64,000 bases of DNA, from the NCBI RefSeq assembly GCF_015776785.2, contig NZ_LFMD02000005.1, positions 441,053-505,052 on the forward strand, read 5' to 3'. The notes beneath the pieces were generated by a model, which saw only the letters and a list, made by a program, of their open reading frames with translations, searched no databases and was not told where the DNA came from. How positions within the stretch are numbered: position 1 is the stretch's first letter; every line of letters begins with the position of its first letter. This document shows, piece after piece, positions 8,747-16,803 of this stretch. The translations under genes and the position numbers were made by a program. The DNA is from Kitasatospora sp. SUK 42. Lineage in GTDB: Bacteria > Actinomycetota > Actinomycetes > Streptomycetales > Streptomycetaceae.

Positions 8747-9325
8747 GTGACCCAGCAAGCTACCCCCACCCGTCCGGTCCCGCGCAGCAGGCTCCGCCGG
8801 GTGCTGCCGCTGCTGATCACCGCCTGGCTGGTGCTGGAGATCTGGCTGTTGGTCGAGGTGGGCTCGTCGCTGGGCGGCCTGACCGTCCTGCTGCTGCTCA
8901 TCGCCGGCGTGCTGGTCGGCGGCTCGCTGATCAAGCGGGCCGGGCTGAAGGCGCTGTCGGCGGCCATCGAACAGAGTAAGAACCCGCAGTCCCAGCAACC
9001 GCAGACCGGCACCAGCATGACCGTGCTGGCCGGGCTGCTGCTGATCGTCCCCGGCTTCCTGTCCGACCTGGTCGCGCTGACCCTGCTGTTCCCGCCCACC
9101 CGGGCGCTGTGGCGGGCCGCCGGGCGCCGGGTCGCGGACAAGGCGCTGCGCAGCACCGTCGCCGCCGGGGCGGACCCGTTCGCGGACGCGATGCGGTTGC
9201 AGGAGCAACTGCGCATCCACCGGCCGGACGGCAAGGTCATCCAGGGCGAGGTCGTCGACCCGGAGACCGGCCGGCGCGGCCCGCAGGGCCCGGACACCAC
9301 CTACCGTCCGCCGATCGCCGGCTGA
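8747..9325 (+). CDS. fxsA: FxsA family membrane protein
   Basis: A 192-residue inner-membrane protein. The first hydrophobic segment (RVLPLLITAWLVLEIWLL) and the next helix (GLTVLLLLIAGVLVGGSLI) match the FxsA family, named from the suppressor of F exclusion of phage T7; its cellular function is unclear. A third hydrophobic segment contains TVLAGLLLIVPGFLSDLVAL, the typical family motif. The C-terminal ~70 residues are charged and cytosolic, ending in a Pro/Gly-rich tail. GTG at 8747 is chosen by family alignment; a GGAG lies 12 nt upstream, a slightly long spacing. It is likely co-transcribed with lnt. Confidence 0.88.
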   Translation: MTQQATPTRPVPRSRLRRVLPLLITAWLVLEIWLLVEVGSSLGGLTVLLLLIAGVLVGGSLIKRAGLKALSAAIEQSKNPQSQQPQTGTSMTVLAGLLLIVPGFLSDLVALTLLFPPTRALWRAAGRRVADKALRSTVAAGADPFADAMRLQEQLRIHRPDGKVIQGEVVDPETGRRGPQGPDTTYRPPIAG

Positions 9326-9336
9326 GAACGACCACC

Positions 9337-9362
9337 GGGGGCCGCCCGACCGGGCGGCCCCC
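9337..9362 (+). terminator. GC-rich hairpin after fxsA
   Basis: GGGGGCCGCCC, a 4-nt loop, then GGGCGGCCCCC, 12 bp after the fxsA stop. There is no T-tract, as is common in streptomycete terminators. Confidence 0.6.
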
Positions 9363-9412
9363 AGCCGTTCCGCCCGCAACGGTCACGCGGCCGGACAACG
9401 CGAAAGCGGACA

Positions 9413-9452
9413 ACGCGAAAGGGACCCTGGTGACCAGGGTCCCTTTTCGCGT
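9413..9452. terminator. Bidirectional terminator between fxsA and rbpA
   Basis: ACGCGAAA plus GGGACCCTGGT pairs with ACCAGGGTCCC plus TTTTCGCGT around a one-base loop, with one unpaired T. A-tract and T-tract on the two arms make it suitable for both convergent genes. The first arm is preceded by a direct repeat of GGACAACGCGAAAG 15 bp upstream. Confidence 0.8.
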
Positions 9453-9481
9453 CCTCCCGCTCGCGGCGGGAGCGAGGTGTG

Positions 9482-9856
9482 TCAGGCGCTCTTGCGGGTG
9501 TCCCGCGGGTGCACCGCGAGGTTCATCCCCCCGGAGCGGAGCACGGCCAGCCGCTCGGCCAGCACCTCCTCCAGCTCCTCGCGCGTCCGGCGCTCCATCA
9601 GCATGTCCCAATGGGTGCGCGTGGGCTTGGTCTTCTTCTCCTCCGGCTCGTCACCGTCGAGAAGGGCCGCTTCCTGGCCACAGAAGCGGCATTCCCAGGT
9701 CGGGGGGATCTCCGCCTCGACCGAGAATGGAACCTCGAAACGGTGTCCGTTCTGACATGCGTACTCGACGGTCTGGCGGGGAGCCAGATCGATACCACGG
9801 TCGGTCTCGTAGCTAGTGGCCCCGAGTCGCGTGCCGCGGAGAGCTCGCTCGCTCAT
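9482..9856 (-). CDS. rbpA: RNA polymerase-binding protein RbpA
   Basis: A 124-residue actinobacterial transcription factor that binds RNA polymerase and primary sigma factors and stabilises the open complex. The N-terminal tail (residues 1-28) leads into a core domain with Cys/His zinc-ligand positions in the segments CQNGH and CRFCG, as in streptomycete RbpA. A basic linker with KKTKPTRTHW precedes the sigma-interacting helices MLMERRTREELEEVLAERL. Length and order match S. coelicolor RbpA. A sigma-R-type promoter sits about 65 bp upstream, in line with the known disulfide-stress control of this gene in S. coelicolor. Confidence 0.97.
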   Translation of the reverse strand: MSERALRGTRLGATSYETDRGIDLAPRQTVEYACQNGHRFEVPFSVEAEIPPTWECRFCGQEAALLDGDEPEEKKTKPTRTHWDMLMERRTREELEEVLAERLAVLRSGGMNLAVHPRDTRKSA

Positions 9857-10155
9857 GAATCGTGCCTCCCGGGCTTATGGCCCACAGGACTAGTGGTCGC
9901 TGTTCTTCGTCGTTCGGTCAACGCTCGGCTTCCGACGAAGATTCCCGTCCCGGGACATGCGTCGTCTGTCGTGCCGCCCCTGTTTGTACCCATCGGCGCC
10001 CGATTTGTCACATCTGGCCGGTGATATCACCCCAGGTGTCACCTATTTCACATCTGGTGATCGGTCGGCCTTTCCGTGTCGAGCGTACCGGGACGGGATT
10101 CGACGGCTGCCGCCGACCCCGGTCCCGCGGTGCCGGGAACGGGCCGCGGCACCGT
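9857..10155. promoter_or_regulatory. rbpA upstream region with palindrome and direct repeats
   Basis: Apart from the SigR-type promoter, this region holds the perfect palindrome GGTGATATCACC (10020-10031) and two copies of TCACATCTGG around it (one ending near 10016, one near 10056). These are AT-richer than the surroundings and could be a second regulatory site for rbpA or a terminator region for the FtsK-like gene. No ORF is supported. Confidence 0.45.
9920..9946 (-). promoter_or_regulatory. Sigma-R-type promoter of rbpA
   Basis: Read on the minus strand: GGGAAT, 18 bp, then GTT. This matches the GGAAT-N18/19-GTT consensus of the ECF sigma factor SigR. The predicted transcript would begin near 9913 and have a leader of about 55 nt before the ATG at 9856. 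Confidence 0.75.
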
Positions 10156-11769
10156 TCAGGAGATCGGTCGGGAACGGATCATCGGCTCGGTCTTCGCGAG
10201 GTCGACCGTCTGCGCCTGCGGGGCCGTGTCGGCCGGGACGACCGGCGGGTGGTCGGGGCGGGGCGGCACGGCGGGGGACTCCTCGACGCGGCTGTCGCGG
10301 TGCGGCAGCAGGGCGATCACCGCGTCCCGCAGCGGGGCCGGGGCCTCGTCGTCCAGCGGGTCGACGGTGGCGGGCACCTGGAGCCGGACGGGGTCGCCGT
10401 TGCCGATCCGGGCGTAGCCGCGGCCGATCGGGGCGTGCGCGGCGGGCACGATGTCCAGCGGCGCGCCGAGCGCCGCGTGGCCCTCCTCGGGCCCGGCCGG
10501 GCCGAGCAGCACCCGGGCCCGGGTGGTGGCCCGTACGGTCGGGGTGATCCGGTCCCGGGCCTCGACGTCGTCGGCGATCACCACGGTGACCCGGGCGGCC
10601 CGGCCGTGCCGCAGCGGCAGCTCCAGCAGGTCCTGCGGGTCGGGGCGGCCCTCGGCGTGGGCGAGCTCGCTCAGCTCGGTCGGGTGGTCCAGCAGCAGCC
10701 ACAGGGGCCGGGTGGCGTCCTCGGGCGGGGCGGTGCCGGTGTGTCGGGCGGTGTTCAGCGCGGCGAGCCGGCGCTCGGTCTCCCGCGCGGCCCAGTCCAG
10801 TGCGGCCAGCGCGCCGTGCAGGCTGGTCTCCACGGTGTGCACGCCGGGCCGGTTCACCAGGCACGCGTGCTCCCCGGTGCCCGCGCCGTCGACCACCACC
10901 AGATCGGCGTACGGGAGGGCCTGGAGCGCCACCGAGCGGATCAGGCTGGAGGTGCCGTAGCCGGTGACGCCGAGGGCCAGCAGGTGCGGTTCGGAGGAGC
11001 GCGGCCCGGTGCGCCAGATCACCGGCGGCTGCTGGACGATCGCGCCGCCCTGGCCGACCGGGATGGTGCGCGCGGTGCCGTCCTCGTCGGTGAAGCCGAG
11101 CACGATCTCGCCGGGGGCGGCCACGAAGCGCTGGGCGACGATGTCGGTGGGCAGCGGGGCGAGCGCCGAGATCCGCAGCCGGTTGGACTCCTCGTCCCAG
11201 TCGAAGCGGTACTCCCGGGCCCGCCCGGCCTTGCCCTGGACGACCTGCTCGATGCGGGCCCGGGCCGTCGGCTCGGTGTCGGTGAAGTACGCCGGGTAGC
11301 CGAGGTCCAACCGGACGAGCCGGCCCTCGCCGTCGAACTCCCAGGAGCTGAAGGCGTTTTTGTAGTTGCCCTCGAAGTGGTACAGCGGGTTGGCGTCCTC
11401 GGGGCCGCACAGGTACGGGGTGAGCGCCGAGTAGAGGGCGCTCAGCTTGACGTCGGCGACGTCGGGCGCGGGCGGGGCGGGCGGCGCCTTGGGGGCCCGG
11501 CCGGACCAGGCGGCGCTGGCCATCAGGGCGACCAGTGCGAACAGCAGGCCGTGCGGCAGCAGGTAGATGCCGACCAGCATGGCGGCGGTGAGGAACAGCG
11601 TCGGGCCGCGGCGGTCCTTCGGGGTGGTCTGCCAGCGGCCCCTGACCCAGCCGGCGTGGTGGCGCAGGCCGCGGCCGATCACGGTGAGCGGGGCGAGCAT
11701 GTCGCTGGCGTGGTCCCCGGCGGTTCGGGCGATCTCGCGGCCCTTGCCGAGATGGCGGTGGAACGGCAT
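10156..11769 (-). CDS. FtsK/SpoIIIE-like membrane protein with degenerate ATPase motifs
   Basis: A 537-residue protein. Two hydrophobic segments lie at ~55-90 (LFLTAAMLVGIYLLPHGLLFALVALM split by a turn), followed by a soluble region with the FtsK-like HLLALGVTGYGTSSLIRS block near residue 275. In active FtsK the equivalent P-loop is G-x-T-G-S-G-K-S; here the Lys is Thr. The Walker B strand WLLLDHPTEL lacks the D-E pair. ATP hydrolysis therefore looks unlikely. The C-terminal ~60 residues are Pro/Asp-rich. The gene precedes rbpA on the same strand and follows a 64-residue membrane protein gene, an arrangement that may be conserved in streptomycetes. Its function is unknown. Confidence 0.8.
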   Translation of the reverse strand: MPFHRHLGKGREIARTAGDHASDMLAPLTVIGRGLRHHAGWVRGRWQTTPKDRRGPTLFLTAAMLVGIYLLPHGLLFALVALMASAAWSGRAPKAPPAPPAPDVADVKLSALYSALTPYLCGPEDANPLYHFEGNYKNAFSSWEFDGEGRLVRLDLGYPAYFTDTEPTARARIEQVVQGKAGRAREYRFDWDEESNRLRISALAPLPTDIVAQRFVAAPGEIVLGFTDEDGTARTIPVGQGGAIVQQPPVIWRTGPRSSEPHLLALGVTGYGTSSLIRSVALQALPYADLVVVDGAGTGEHACLVNRPGVHTVETSLHGALAALDWAARETERRLAALNTARHTGTAPPEDATRPLWLLLDHPTELSELAHAEGRPDPQDLLELPLRHGRAARVTVVIADDVEARDRITPTVRATTRARVLLGPAGPEEGHAALGAPLDIVPAAHAPIGRGYARIGNGDPVRLQVPATVDPLDDEAPAPLRDAVIALLPHRDSRVEESPAVPPRPDHPPVVPADTAPQAQTVDLAKTEPMIRSRPIS

Positions 11770-11902
11770 TCCGTGACTCCCCGGACGAGTGGGACGAGTG
11801 GGGTGAGGAGGTTGGCCCGCGGTGGCGGTACGGCGCGGCCCGGGGCGGTGGGATCCGCGCCCGGGCCGGTACGGGGGGAGGGGGCGGGCCCTGGGGCGGG
11901 CC

Positions 11903-12097
11903 CTAGAACTTGATGCCGCCGAGCAGCCCCGCCAGGGTGGTGCCGCCCGCGGTGATGCTGGGGGCGATCGAGGAGCCGGCGACGTAGAAGCCGAAGAGGG
12001 CGCAGACGACGGCGTGGGAGACCTTTAGTCCGTCCCTGCGGAAGAACAGGAAGGCGATGGTGCCGAACAGGACGATGCCGGAAATCGAGAGGATCAC
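11903..12097 (-). CDS. Small two-helix membrane protein
   Basis: A 64-residue protein starting with GTG at 12097 behind a TGAGGAG box at good distance. Residues 2-20 (ILSISGIVLFGTIAFLFF) and ~28-48 (VVCALFGFYVAGSSIAP) are hydrophobic, separated by a short RRDGLK loop; the C-terminus is Gly-rich and ends in GGIKF. The FtsK-like gene follows 133 bp downstream on the same strand, and the two may function together at the membrane. No named family recognised. Confidence 0.7.
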   Translation of the reverse strand: MILSISGIVLFGTIAFLFFRRDGLKVSHAVVCALFGFYVAGSSIAPSITAGGTTLAGLLGGIKF

Positions 12098-12506
12098 GTT
12101 CTGCTCCTCAGGGAGGGGGACGGGGACCGTGTCACTGAAAGTGTCCTAATCGTGACAAAAAGTAATAGATGATGGAACGGCGCAAATGGGTGGTTCTGCC
12201 GTTCAATACCGCCCCGGAGAGTGGGCGGAGGTGGGCGAAACGGCCGGGGTGTCGGCCTCTCTCCACACGGAATCGGTGCGCCGAGGCATTCCCGGCGGGT
12301 GGGCGGGAAGTTTCCGGGGGGTCCGGAAAGTTCCCCCGAACGGCTGCGCAACCCGCGCGGCCCGTGCTCCCGCGTCCGCACGCGGCGAGCCGGCAACGGA
12401 ATCCGGAACCCGGAATCCGGACGCATGGTGGCCGGGGCCCGGTCCCGGCCGCTAGCGTGCGGTACGCACGGCACCTCCACCCGCCCTTCAGGAAAGGCAG
12501 CCAGCC
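12098..12506. promoter_or_regulatory. Divergent intergenic region with several inverted repeats
   Basis: The first 60 bp are AT-rich for this genome and contain TGTCAC (12130-12135) and GTGACA (12152-12157) as an inverted pair upstream of the small membrane protein gene. Further on, TTTCCGG and CCGGAAA (12311-12329) form a second inverted pair, and GGAATCCGG occurs twice near 12400-12421. A TAGCGT box near 12452 could be the promoter -10 of the ankyrin gene. No ORF with normal codon use is present. Confidence 0.4.
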
Positions 12507-12899
12507 ATGACCGACGCCCCCGACGCCGAGGTGATCGCGCTCGCCGGGAAGCTCTTCGAAGCCGCCCGGACCGGCGACACCGCCGCCCTGACCACCGCCG
12601 TCGACGCGGGTGTCTCCGCGGACCTCACCAACGGCAGCGGCGACACCCTGATCATGCTCGCCGCCTACCACGGCCACGCCGCCACCGTCGAGGCGCTGCT
12701 CCAGCGCGGCGGCGACCCGAACCGGGCCAACGACAAGGGCCAGACCCCGCTGGCCGGTGCCGTCTTCAAGGGCACCGTGGACGTCGTCGACGCCCTGCTG
12801 GCCGGCGGCGCGGACCCCAGGGCCGGCTTCCCGTCCGCCGTCGAGGCCGCCGAGATGTTCGGCAAGACGGAACTGCTCGCCCGGTTCGAGGGCCGGTAA
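12507..12899 (+). CDS. Ankyrin-repeat protein
   Basis: A 130-residue cytosolic protein built of about three ankyrin repeats. Diagnostic turns are GDTLIMLAAYHGHAATVEALLQRGGDPN (second repeat) and KGQTPLAGAVFKGTVDVVDALLAGGADP (third). Such short ankyrin proteins act as protein-binding modules; in Streptomyces they often accompany catalase genes, but none is here. A GGAAAGG box lies upstream of the ATG. The GNAT gene follows 24 bp downstream but carries its own -10-like box. Confidence 0.85.
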   Translation: MTDAPDAEVIALAGKLFEAARTGDTAALTTAVDAGVSADLTNGSGDTLIMLAAYHGHAATVEALLQRGGDPNRANDKGQTPLAGAVFKGTVDVVDALLAGGADPRAGFPSAVEAAEMFGKTELLARFEGR

Positions 12900-12923
12900 A
12901 CCGAGGTCGTAGGCTCTTCAGTC

Positions 12924-13439
12924 ATGGAGAGCACCGCCACCGAGGACACCGGCACCGTCGAATTCCGCATCACCGGCTACGCCCACCCCGACGCGCAGGC
13001 CCTGTCGGCGGAGGTGCAGCAGGAGTACGTGCGCCGCTACGGCGATCCGGACGAGACCGTCATGCACCCCGAGGACTTCGAGGCGCCCGCCGGACTGTTC
13101 ATGATCGTCTACCTGGACGGCCGCCCGGTCGCCTGCGGCGGGTGGCGGGCCAAGCAGGCCGGCCCGGACGGGATGCGCGACGGCGACGCCGAGCTCAAGC
13201 GGATGTTCGTGATCCCCGCCGCCCGGGGCCGAGGCCTGGCCCGGGCGGTGCTGCGCCGCCTGGAGCGGACCGCCGTCGAGGCCGGGCGCAGCCGCTTCGT
13301 CCTGGAGACCGGCACCGAGCAGCCCGAGGCGATCGCGCTGTACGAGTCCGAGGGCTACGCCGCGATCCAGAAGTTCGGCATCTACAAGGACCACGAGCAG
13401 AGCATCTGCCTCGGCAAGGAGCTCGCGGCGGCGGTCTGA
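12924..13439 (+). CDS. GNAT-family N-acetyltransferase
   Basis: A 171-residue acetyltransferase. The acetyl-CoA site is clear: ELKRMFVIPAARGRGLARAVLRRLE contains the Arg-Gly-x-Gly-Leu-A loop (~residues 90-115), and the C-terminal IALYESEGYAAIQKFGIYK block is the usual beta6-beta7 region. The substrate is unknown. A TAGGCT box (12910-12915) ends 8 nt before the ATG, pointing to leaderless expression. Confidence 0.88.
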   Translation: MESTATEDTGTVEFRITGYAHPDAQALSAEVQQEYVRRYGDPDETVMHPEDFEAPAGLFMIVYLDGRPVACGGWRAKQAGPDGMRDGDAELKRMFVIPAARGRGLARAVLRRLERTAVEAGRSRFVLETGTEQPEAIALYESEGYAAIQKFGIYKDHEQSICLGKELAAAV

Positions 13440-13482
13440 GCGGCCGCCGCGCCGGGCACTCCGGGCAGCCTGAGGGGGACGG

Positions 13483-14556
13483 ATGAGCCACCGAGCGCCC
13501 GGAGCCGACCGGCTCCCCGCCCTGGCCGCGCCCGGCGGGGAGCTGGACCGGCTGGTCCGGGACGGCGTGCGCACCGTCGGCGCGGGCGCCGTCTGGGCCG
13601 TCGGCGATGCCGGGGGCACGCTCGGCGGCGGCAGCCACGGAGTGCTCGGGCAGGGCCCGTACGCCCGGCTCGTACCGGGGCCGGACACGCTGTACGACCT
13701 CGCCAGCCTCACCAAGATCGTCGCGCTCTGGCCCTGCGCCGGGGTGCTGTGGCAGTCCGGGCGGCTGCCGCTGGACGAACCGCTCGGCCGCTGGTGGCCG
13801 CCCTCGGCCGGGCACCCGGCGGAAGTGCTGACGGTGCGTCAACTCCTCGCGCACACCGCCGGGCTGCTGCCGTACACCCGCTTCGCGCAGCTCTACGGAC
13901 GGGAGCCCGCGGCGATCCGGGCCGGGGTGATCGCCGCCCCGCTGCACCGCGCCCCGGGCACCGCCGTCGAGTACACCGACCGCGCCGCCGTGCTGCTCAC
14001 CTACCTGGTCGAGGGCCTCGGCGGCGCACCGCTGGACGAACTCGCCGCGCGCTGGGCCTGGCGGCCGCTCGGCATGGCCGACACCCGCTACGGGCCGCTC
14101 GGCCCGGCCGAGACCGCCCACACCGCGCCCACCGAGTACGAGGAGCCGCTCGGCGCCCACCTGCGCGGCGTCGTGCACGACCCCTCCGCCCGGCTGCTCG
14201 GCGGCGTCTCCGGCAACGCCGGGGCCTTCGCCACCGCCCACGACCTCGCCCGCCTCCTCGCCGCCGTGCTCGCCCCGCCGGCCCAACTGCCCTGGGGCGA
14301 ACGGTGGATCACCGAATCGCTGCGGGAACAGACCGGCGGCCTCACCCCCGCCCGCGGCCTGTCCTGGCTGTGCACCCCCGGCACCGACCCCGCCGAGGGC
14401 ACCTTCGTCCACTACGGCTTCACCGGCACCGGCATCTGGGTCTCCCGCCGCCTCGGCCGCTGGGCGCTGCTGCTCACCAACAAGGTGCACTACGACCGGA
14501 ACACCCAGCCGCTCACCGACCTGCGCAACGCCTTCCGGCGGGCGGTCTTCGGGTAG
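13483..14556 (+). CDS. Serine hydrolase, beta-lactamase/penicillin-binding class C fold
   Basis: A 357-residue protein. The nucleophile motif S-x-x-K is seen as SLTK (~residue 74), the second motif as YTD (~165) where class C enzymes have Y-x-N, and the third as HYGFTGTG (~312) replacing the usual H-T-G or K-T-G. No signal peptide is apparent, so it is probably a cytosolic esterase or peptidase of the family rather than a cell-wall enzyme. The final base of its TAG stop is also the first base of a repeat that resembles a MITE end. Confidence 0.85.
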   Translation: MSHRAPGADRLPALAAPGGELDRLVRDGVRTVGAGAVWAVGDAGGTLGGGSHGVLGQGPYARLVPGPDTLYDLASLTKIVALWPCAGVLWQSGRLPLDEPLGRWWPPSAGHPAEVLTVRQLLAHTAGLLPYTRFAQLYGREPAAIRAGVIAAPLHRAPGTAVEYTDRAAVLLTYLVEGLGGAPLDELAARWAWRPLGMADTRYGPLGPAETAHTAPTEYEEPLGAHLRGVVHDPSARLLGGVSGNAGAFATAHDLARLLAAVLAPPAQLPWGERWITESLREQTGGLTPARGLSWLCTPGTDPAEGTFVHYGFTGTGIWVSRRLGRWALLLTNKVHYDRNTQPLTDLRNAFRRAVFG

Positions 14557-14587
14557 GGCCCGTCGTCGAACTCCCGTCGTCCGCCCC
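14556..14587. repeat. Left-end relic of the 58-bp MITE-like repeat
   Basis: The 31 bases beginning at the G of the serine hydrolase stop codon match the left end of the element at 21538 with only about two differences, including TCGAACTCCCGTCGTCCG. The right arm is not recognisable, so this is a decayed or recombined copy. TA precedes it, as at the other copies. Confidence 0.7.
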
Positions 14588-14638
14588 GCGGACGCGGGTC
14601 CGAGGGCGGGCCCCGAGGCCCGCAGGACACGCCCTCAC

Positions 14639-14658
14639 ACCCGATCGGGTGGATTAGG
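14639..14658. promoter_or_regulatory. Palindrome CACCCGATCGGGTG followed by GATTAG
   Basis: A perfect 14-bp palindrome (14639-14652) followed by GATTAG, about 80 bp upstream of the Nudix gene. The same layout, ending in CGGGTGGATTAG, occurs at 44444-44464 before a small secreted protein gene, so it may be a shared operator. Confidence 0.5.
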
Positions 14659-14731
14659 TACGAACGGTCTTCGAAGGGGCGGTGCTTGCGGCAGAGTGGC
14701 CGCGACGGAGGCAGTCGGAGGAGGAGGCGCG

Positions 14732-15232
14732 ATGACGGACACCTGGGCACTCTCGGAGGAGGAGTGGCTGGCCGGGATGGTCCGCGCCTACATCGGGTGC
14801 AGTGTGCTGCTCACCGACGAGACGGGCAAGGTGCTGCTGCTGAAGGCCAGTTACCGCGACCAGTGGCAGTTCCCCGGCGGCGGCATGGACCCGGGTGAGG
14901 GCCCCGCCGAGTGCGCCGCCCGCGAGCTGTACGAGGAGACCGGGCTGGTGGCGGGCGAGCTGCGGCTGCTGGTGGTGGAGTGGCGCGATCCGATCCCCGG
15001 CCAGGGCGAACACGCCCACCCCGCCGTGCAGTTCATGTTCGACGGCGGCACCGTCGAGGCGGGCGCGGCCGTCCGACTCCAGGCCGAGGAGATCGCCGAC
15101 CACGGGTACTTCACCCCCGCCCGGGCCACCGCCCTGCTGCACCCCTGCGCGGCGCGCCGGCTCACCGGGGCCCTGGAGGCCCGGCGGACCGGCGCCGCCA
15201 CACTGCTGCACTCGGCGGGATACCTCGGCTGA
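14732..15232 (+). CDS. Nudix hydrolase
   Basis: A 166-residue pyrophosphohydrolase. The Nudix box G-x5-E-x7-R-E-x-x-E-E-x-G is complete as GGMDPGEGPAECAARELYEETGL (split here by position: Gly near 49, catalytic REL-x-EE near 64-69). The substrate, a nucleoside diphosphate linked to another group, cannot be assigned. The ATG follows a strong GGAGGAGGAGG tract. Confidence 0.9.
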   Translation: MTDTWALSEEEWLAGMVRAYIGCSVLLTDETGKVLLLKASYRDQWQFPGGGMDPGEGPAECAARELYEETGLVAGELRLLVVEWRDPIPGQGEHAHPAVQFMFDGGTVEAGAAVRLQAEEIADHGYFTPARATALLHPCAARRLTGALEARRTGAATLLHSAGYLG

Positions 15233-15246
15233 CGCGCGACGCACCG

Positions 15247-15897
15247 TCAGAGGAGCGTGCTCCAGTAGTACCAGAACCGGTTGAGGACCAGCAGCGCGAT
15301 CACCGCCGCCCACAGCGCCGGCAGCGCCCAGTGGTAGCGCGCCGCCTCCCGGACGACCACCCGCAGCCTCGGCCCCACCGGGATCACGCCCGTCCGCAGG
15401 TTGTGCAGCGTGGTGTACCAGAACAGCACCACCACCGTCGCCCACACCACCATGCAGTACGGGCACAGCGCACCGATGTCGTACAGCGCCTGGTCGACCA
15501 GCCAGTGCACGAACACCACGCCCAGAGCGGTCCCGCCGTGCAGGCCCAGCCAGAACCAGCGCCGGTACCCGGCGCCGGCGAGCAGCCCCGCGCCGATCGC
15601 CGCCAGCGCGCCGAAGGCGGCCAGGCCGAGCAGCGGGTTCGGGAAGCCGAAGACCTCGGCCTGCTCGGTGCGCATCACCGAGCCGCAGCTGATCACCGGG
15701 TTGAGGTTGCAGCTGGGGACGTAGGACGGGTTCTCCAGGATGCGGAGCTTGTCGAAGGTCAGGACGGCCGAGGCGGCCAGTCCGATCAGCCCGCCGAGGA
15801 ACAGCAGGATCGCGAAGGCCCGGCTCGCGCCGACCGGGGCTCGGCCGGCGGCGTCGGGGGTGGGGTGGGAGAGGTGCACTGGGGTCGCGGCGGTCAT
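15247..15897 (-). CDS. Vitamin K epoxide reductase-like thiol oxidase (copy 1)
   Basis: A 216-residue polytopic membrane protein with about five hydrophobic segments. It carries the paired loop cysteines in PSCNLNPVISCGSVM (~residues 62-72) and the redox CPYC motif (~135), the four cysteines that let VKOR homologues reoxidise DsbA-like proteins using quinone. It is the last gene of a three-gene set (membrane protein, DsbA-like, VKOR) whose second copy lies at 38670-40847. The C-terminal NRFWYYWSTLL is shared by both VKOR copies. Confidence 0.92.
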   Translation of the reverse strand: MTAATPVHLSHPTPDAAGRAPVGASRAFAILLFLGGLIGLAASAVLTFDKLRILENPSYVPSCNLNPVISCGSVMRTEQAEVFGFPNPLLGLAAFGALAAIGAGLLAGAGYRRWFWLGLHGGTALGVVFVHWLVDQALYDIGALCPYCMVVWATVVVLFWYTTLHNLRTGVIPVGPRLRVVVREAARYHWALPALWAAVIALLVLNRFWYYWSTLL

Positions 15898-15987
15898 GGC
15901 AGCACACTCCGGTGGCTGGCTGGGAGGGGCCGGCCCGGCCGGGAGTTCGGCCGGGCCGGTGGTGCCGTGCGATGCGGCCGGGTCGGC

Positions 15988-16803
15988 CTACTGGAGGCCG
16001 GCGGCCTGCTTCACCTGCGCGGTGAACTGGTCCGGCGTCGCCGGGACGTTGCCGGCGAACAGGTTGATCGTCTTGCCGTCGACCTTGACCGTCGGGGTGC
16101 CGGTCACCTGGCTGTTGTTGAAGGCGTCGGCGACCTTCGCCGCCCACGGCGCGTAGGTCCTGTCGGTGACGGCCTTCACGAAGGCGTCCGTCTTCAGGCC
16201 GGGCACCTGGCCGGCCAGGTCCAGGATGTGGTTGACGTCGCCGAAGCCGTCCTCGCGCTCGTCCGGCTGGTTGGCGTACAGCACGTCGTGGAAGGCCTTG
16301 AACTTGTCCACGCCCTCGTTCAGCGCGGCACCGGCGGCGGCCAGCGCGGTGTGCGAGCCCTTGCCGCCGAGGTTCTTGTCCAGGAAGGCCGCCAGGTGGA
16401 ACTCCACCTTGATCTGGCCGTCCTCGGTGAGCTTCTTGACGGTCTCGCCGTTCGCCTTCTCGAAGTGCATGCAGACCGGGCAGCGGAAGTCCTCGTACAC
16501 CTCCATGGTGTGCGGGGCGTCGGCCTTGCCGTAGGTGATCACCGTGCCGTCCGGGCCGGTGGCGTTGGCCGGCACGACCAGCGGGGCCGAGGACGCCGCC
16601 GCGGAGGCCTTGTCGTCCTTGTTCGAGGCCGAGTTGACGGCGAGCGCGACACCGCCCGCGAGGGCGAGCACGGCCACCGAGGTCACCGTCACGACGATCC
16701 GCTGGCGGCGCTTGGCGGCCTGCTGCTCGCGGCGCTGCGCCTCCTGGATCCGCTCACGGGCACTGATGCGCTTGGCCTCGCGCTTGGTGGGCTTCTGAGC
16801 CAT
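15988..16803 (-). CDS. DsbA-like membrane-anchored thiol oxidoreductase (copy 1)
   Basis: A 271-residue protein with a basic N-terminal tail, one membrane anchor (~residues 37-57, VVTVTSVAVLALAGGVALAV) and an extracytoplasmic DsbA/thioredoxin_4 domain. The active site is CPVC in EDFRCPVCMHF; the cis-Pro loop is TGTPTVKV. It is expected to introduce disulfides into secreted proteins and be recycled by the VKOR protein encoded 90 bp downstream. ATG at 16803 is preferred to an upstream in-frame start because the MAQKPTKREAKR tail is the conserved beginning. Copy 2 is at 39284-40075. Confidence 0.92.
   Translation of the reverse strand: MAQKPTKREAKRISARERIQEAQRREQQAAKRRQRIVVTVTSVAVLALAGGVALAVNSASNKDDKASAAASSAPLVVPANATGPDGTVITYGKADAPHTMEVYEDFRCPVCMHFEKANGETVKKLTEDGQIKVEFHLAAFLDKNLGGKGSHTALAAAGAALNEGVDKFKAFHDVLYANQPDEREDGFGDVNHILDLAGQVPGLKTDAFVKAVTDRTYAPWAAKVADAFNNSQVTGTPTVKVDGKTINLFAGNVPATPDQFTAQVKQAAGLQ

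Noticed and set aside
10156..11769. Assignment of the FtsK-like protein as EccC of a type VII secretion system, linked to the EccA-like gene at the left edge
   Set aside because: It has one ATPase-like domain with broken motifs, no EsxA/B, EccB, EccD or mycosin gene nearby, and nine kilobases of unrelated genes in between.
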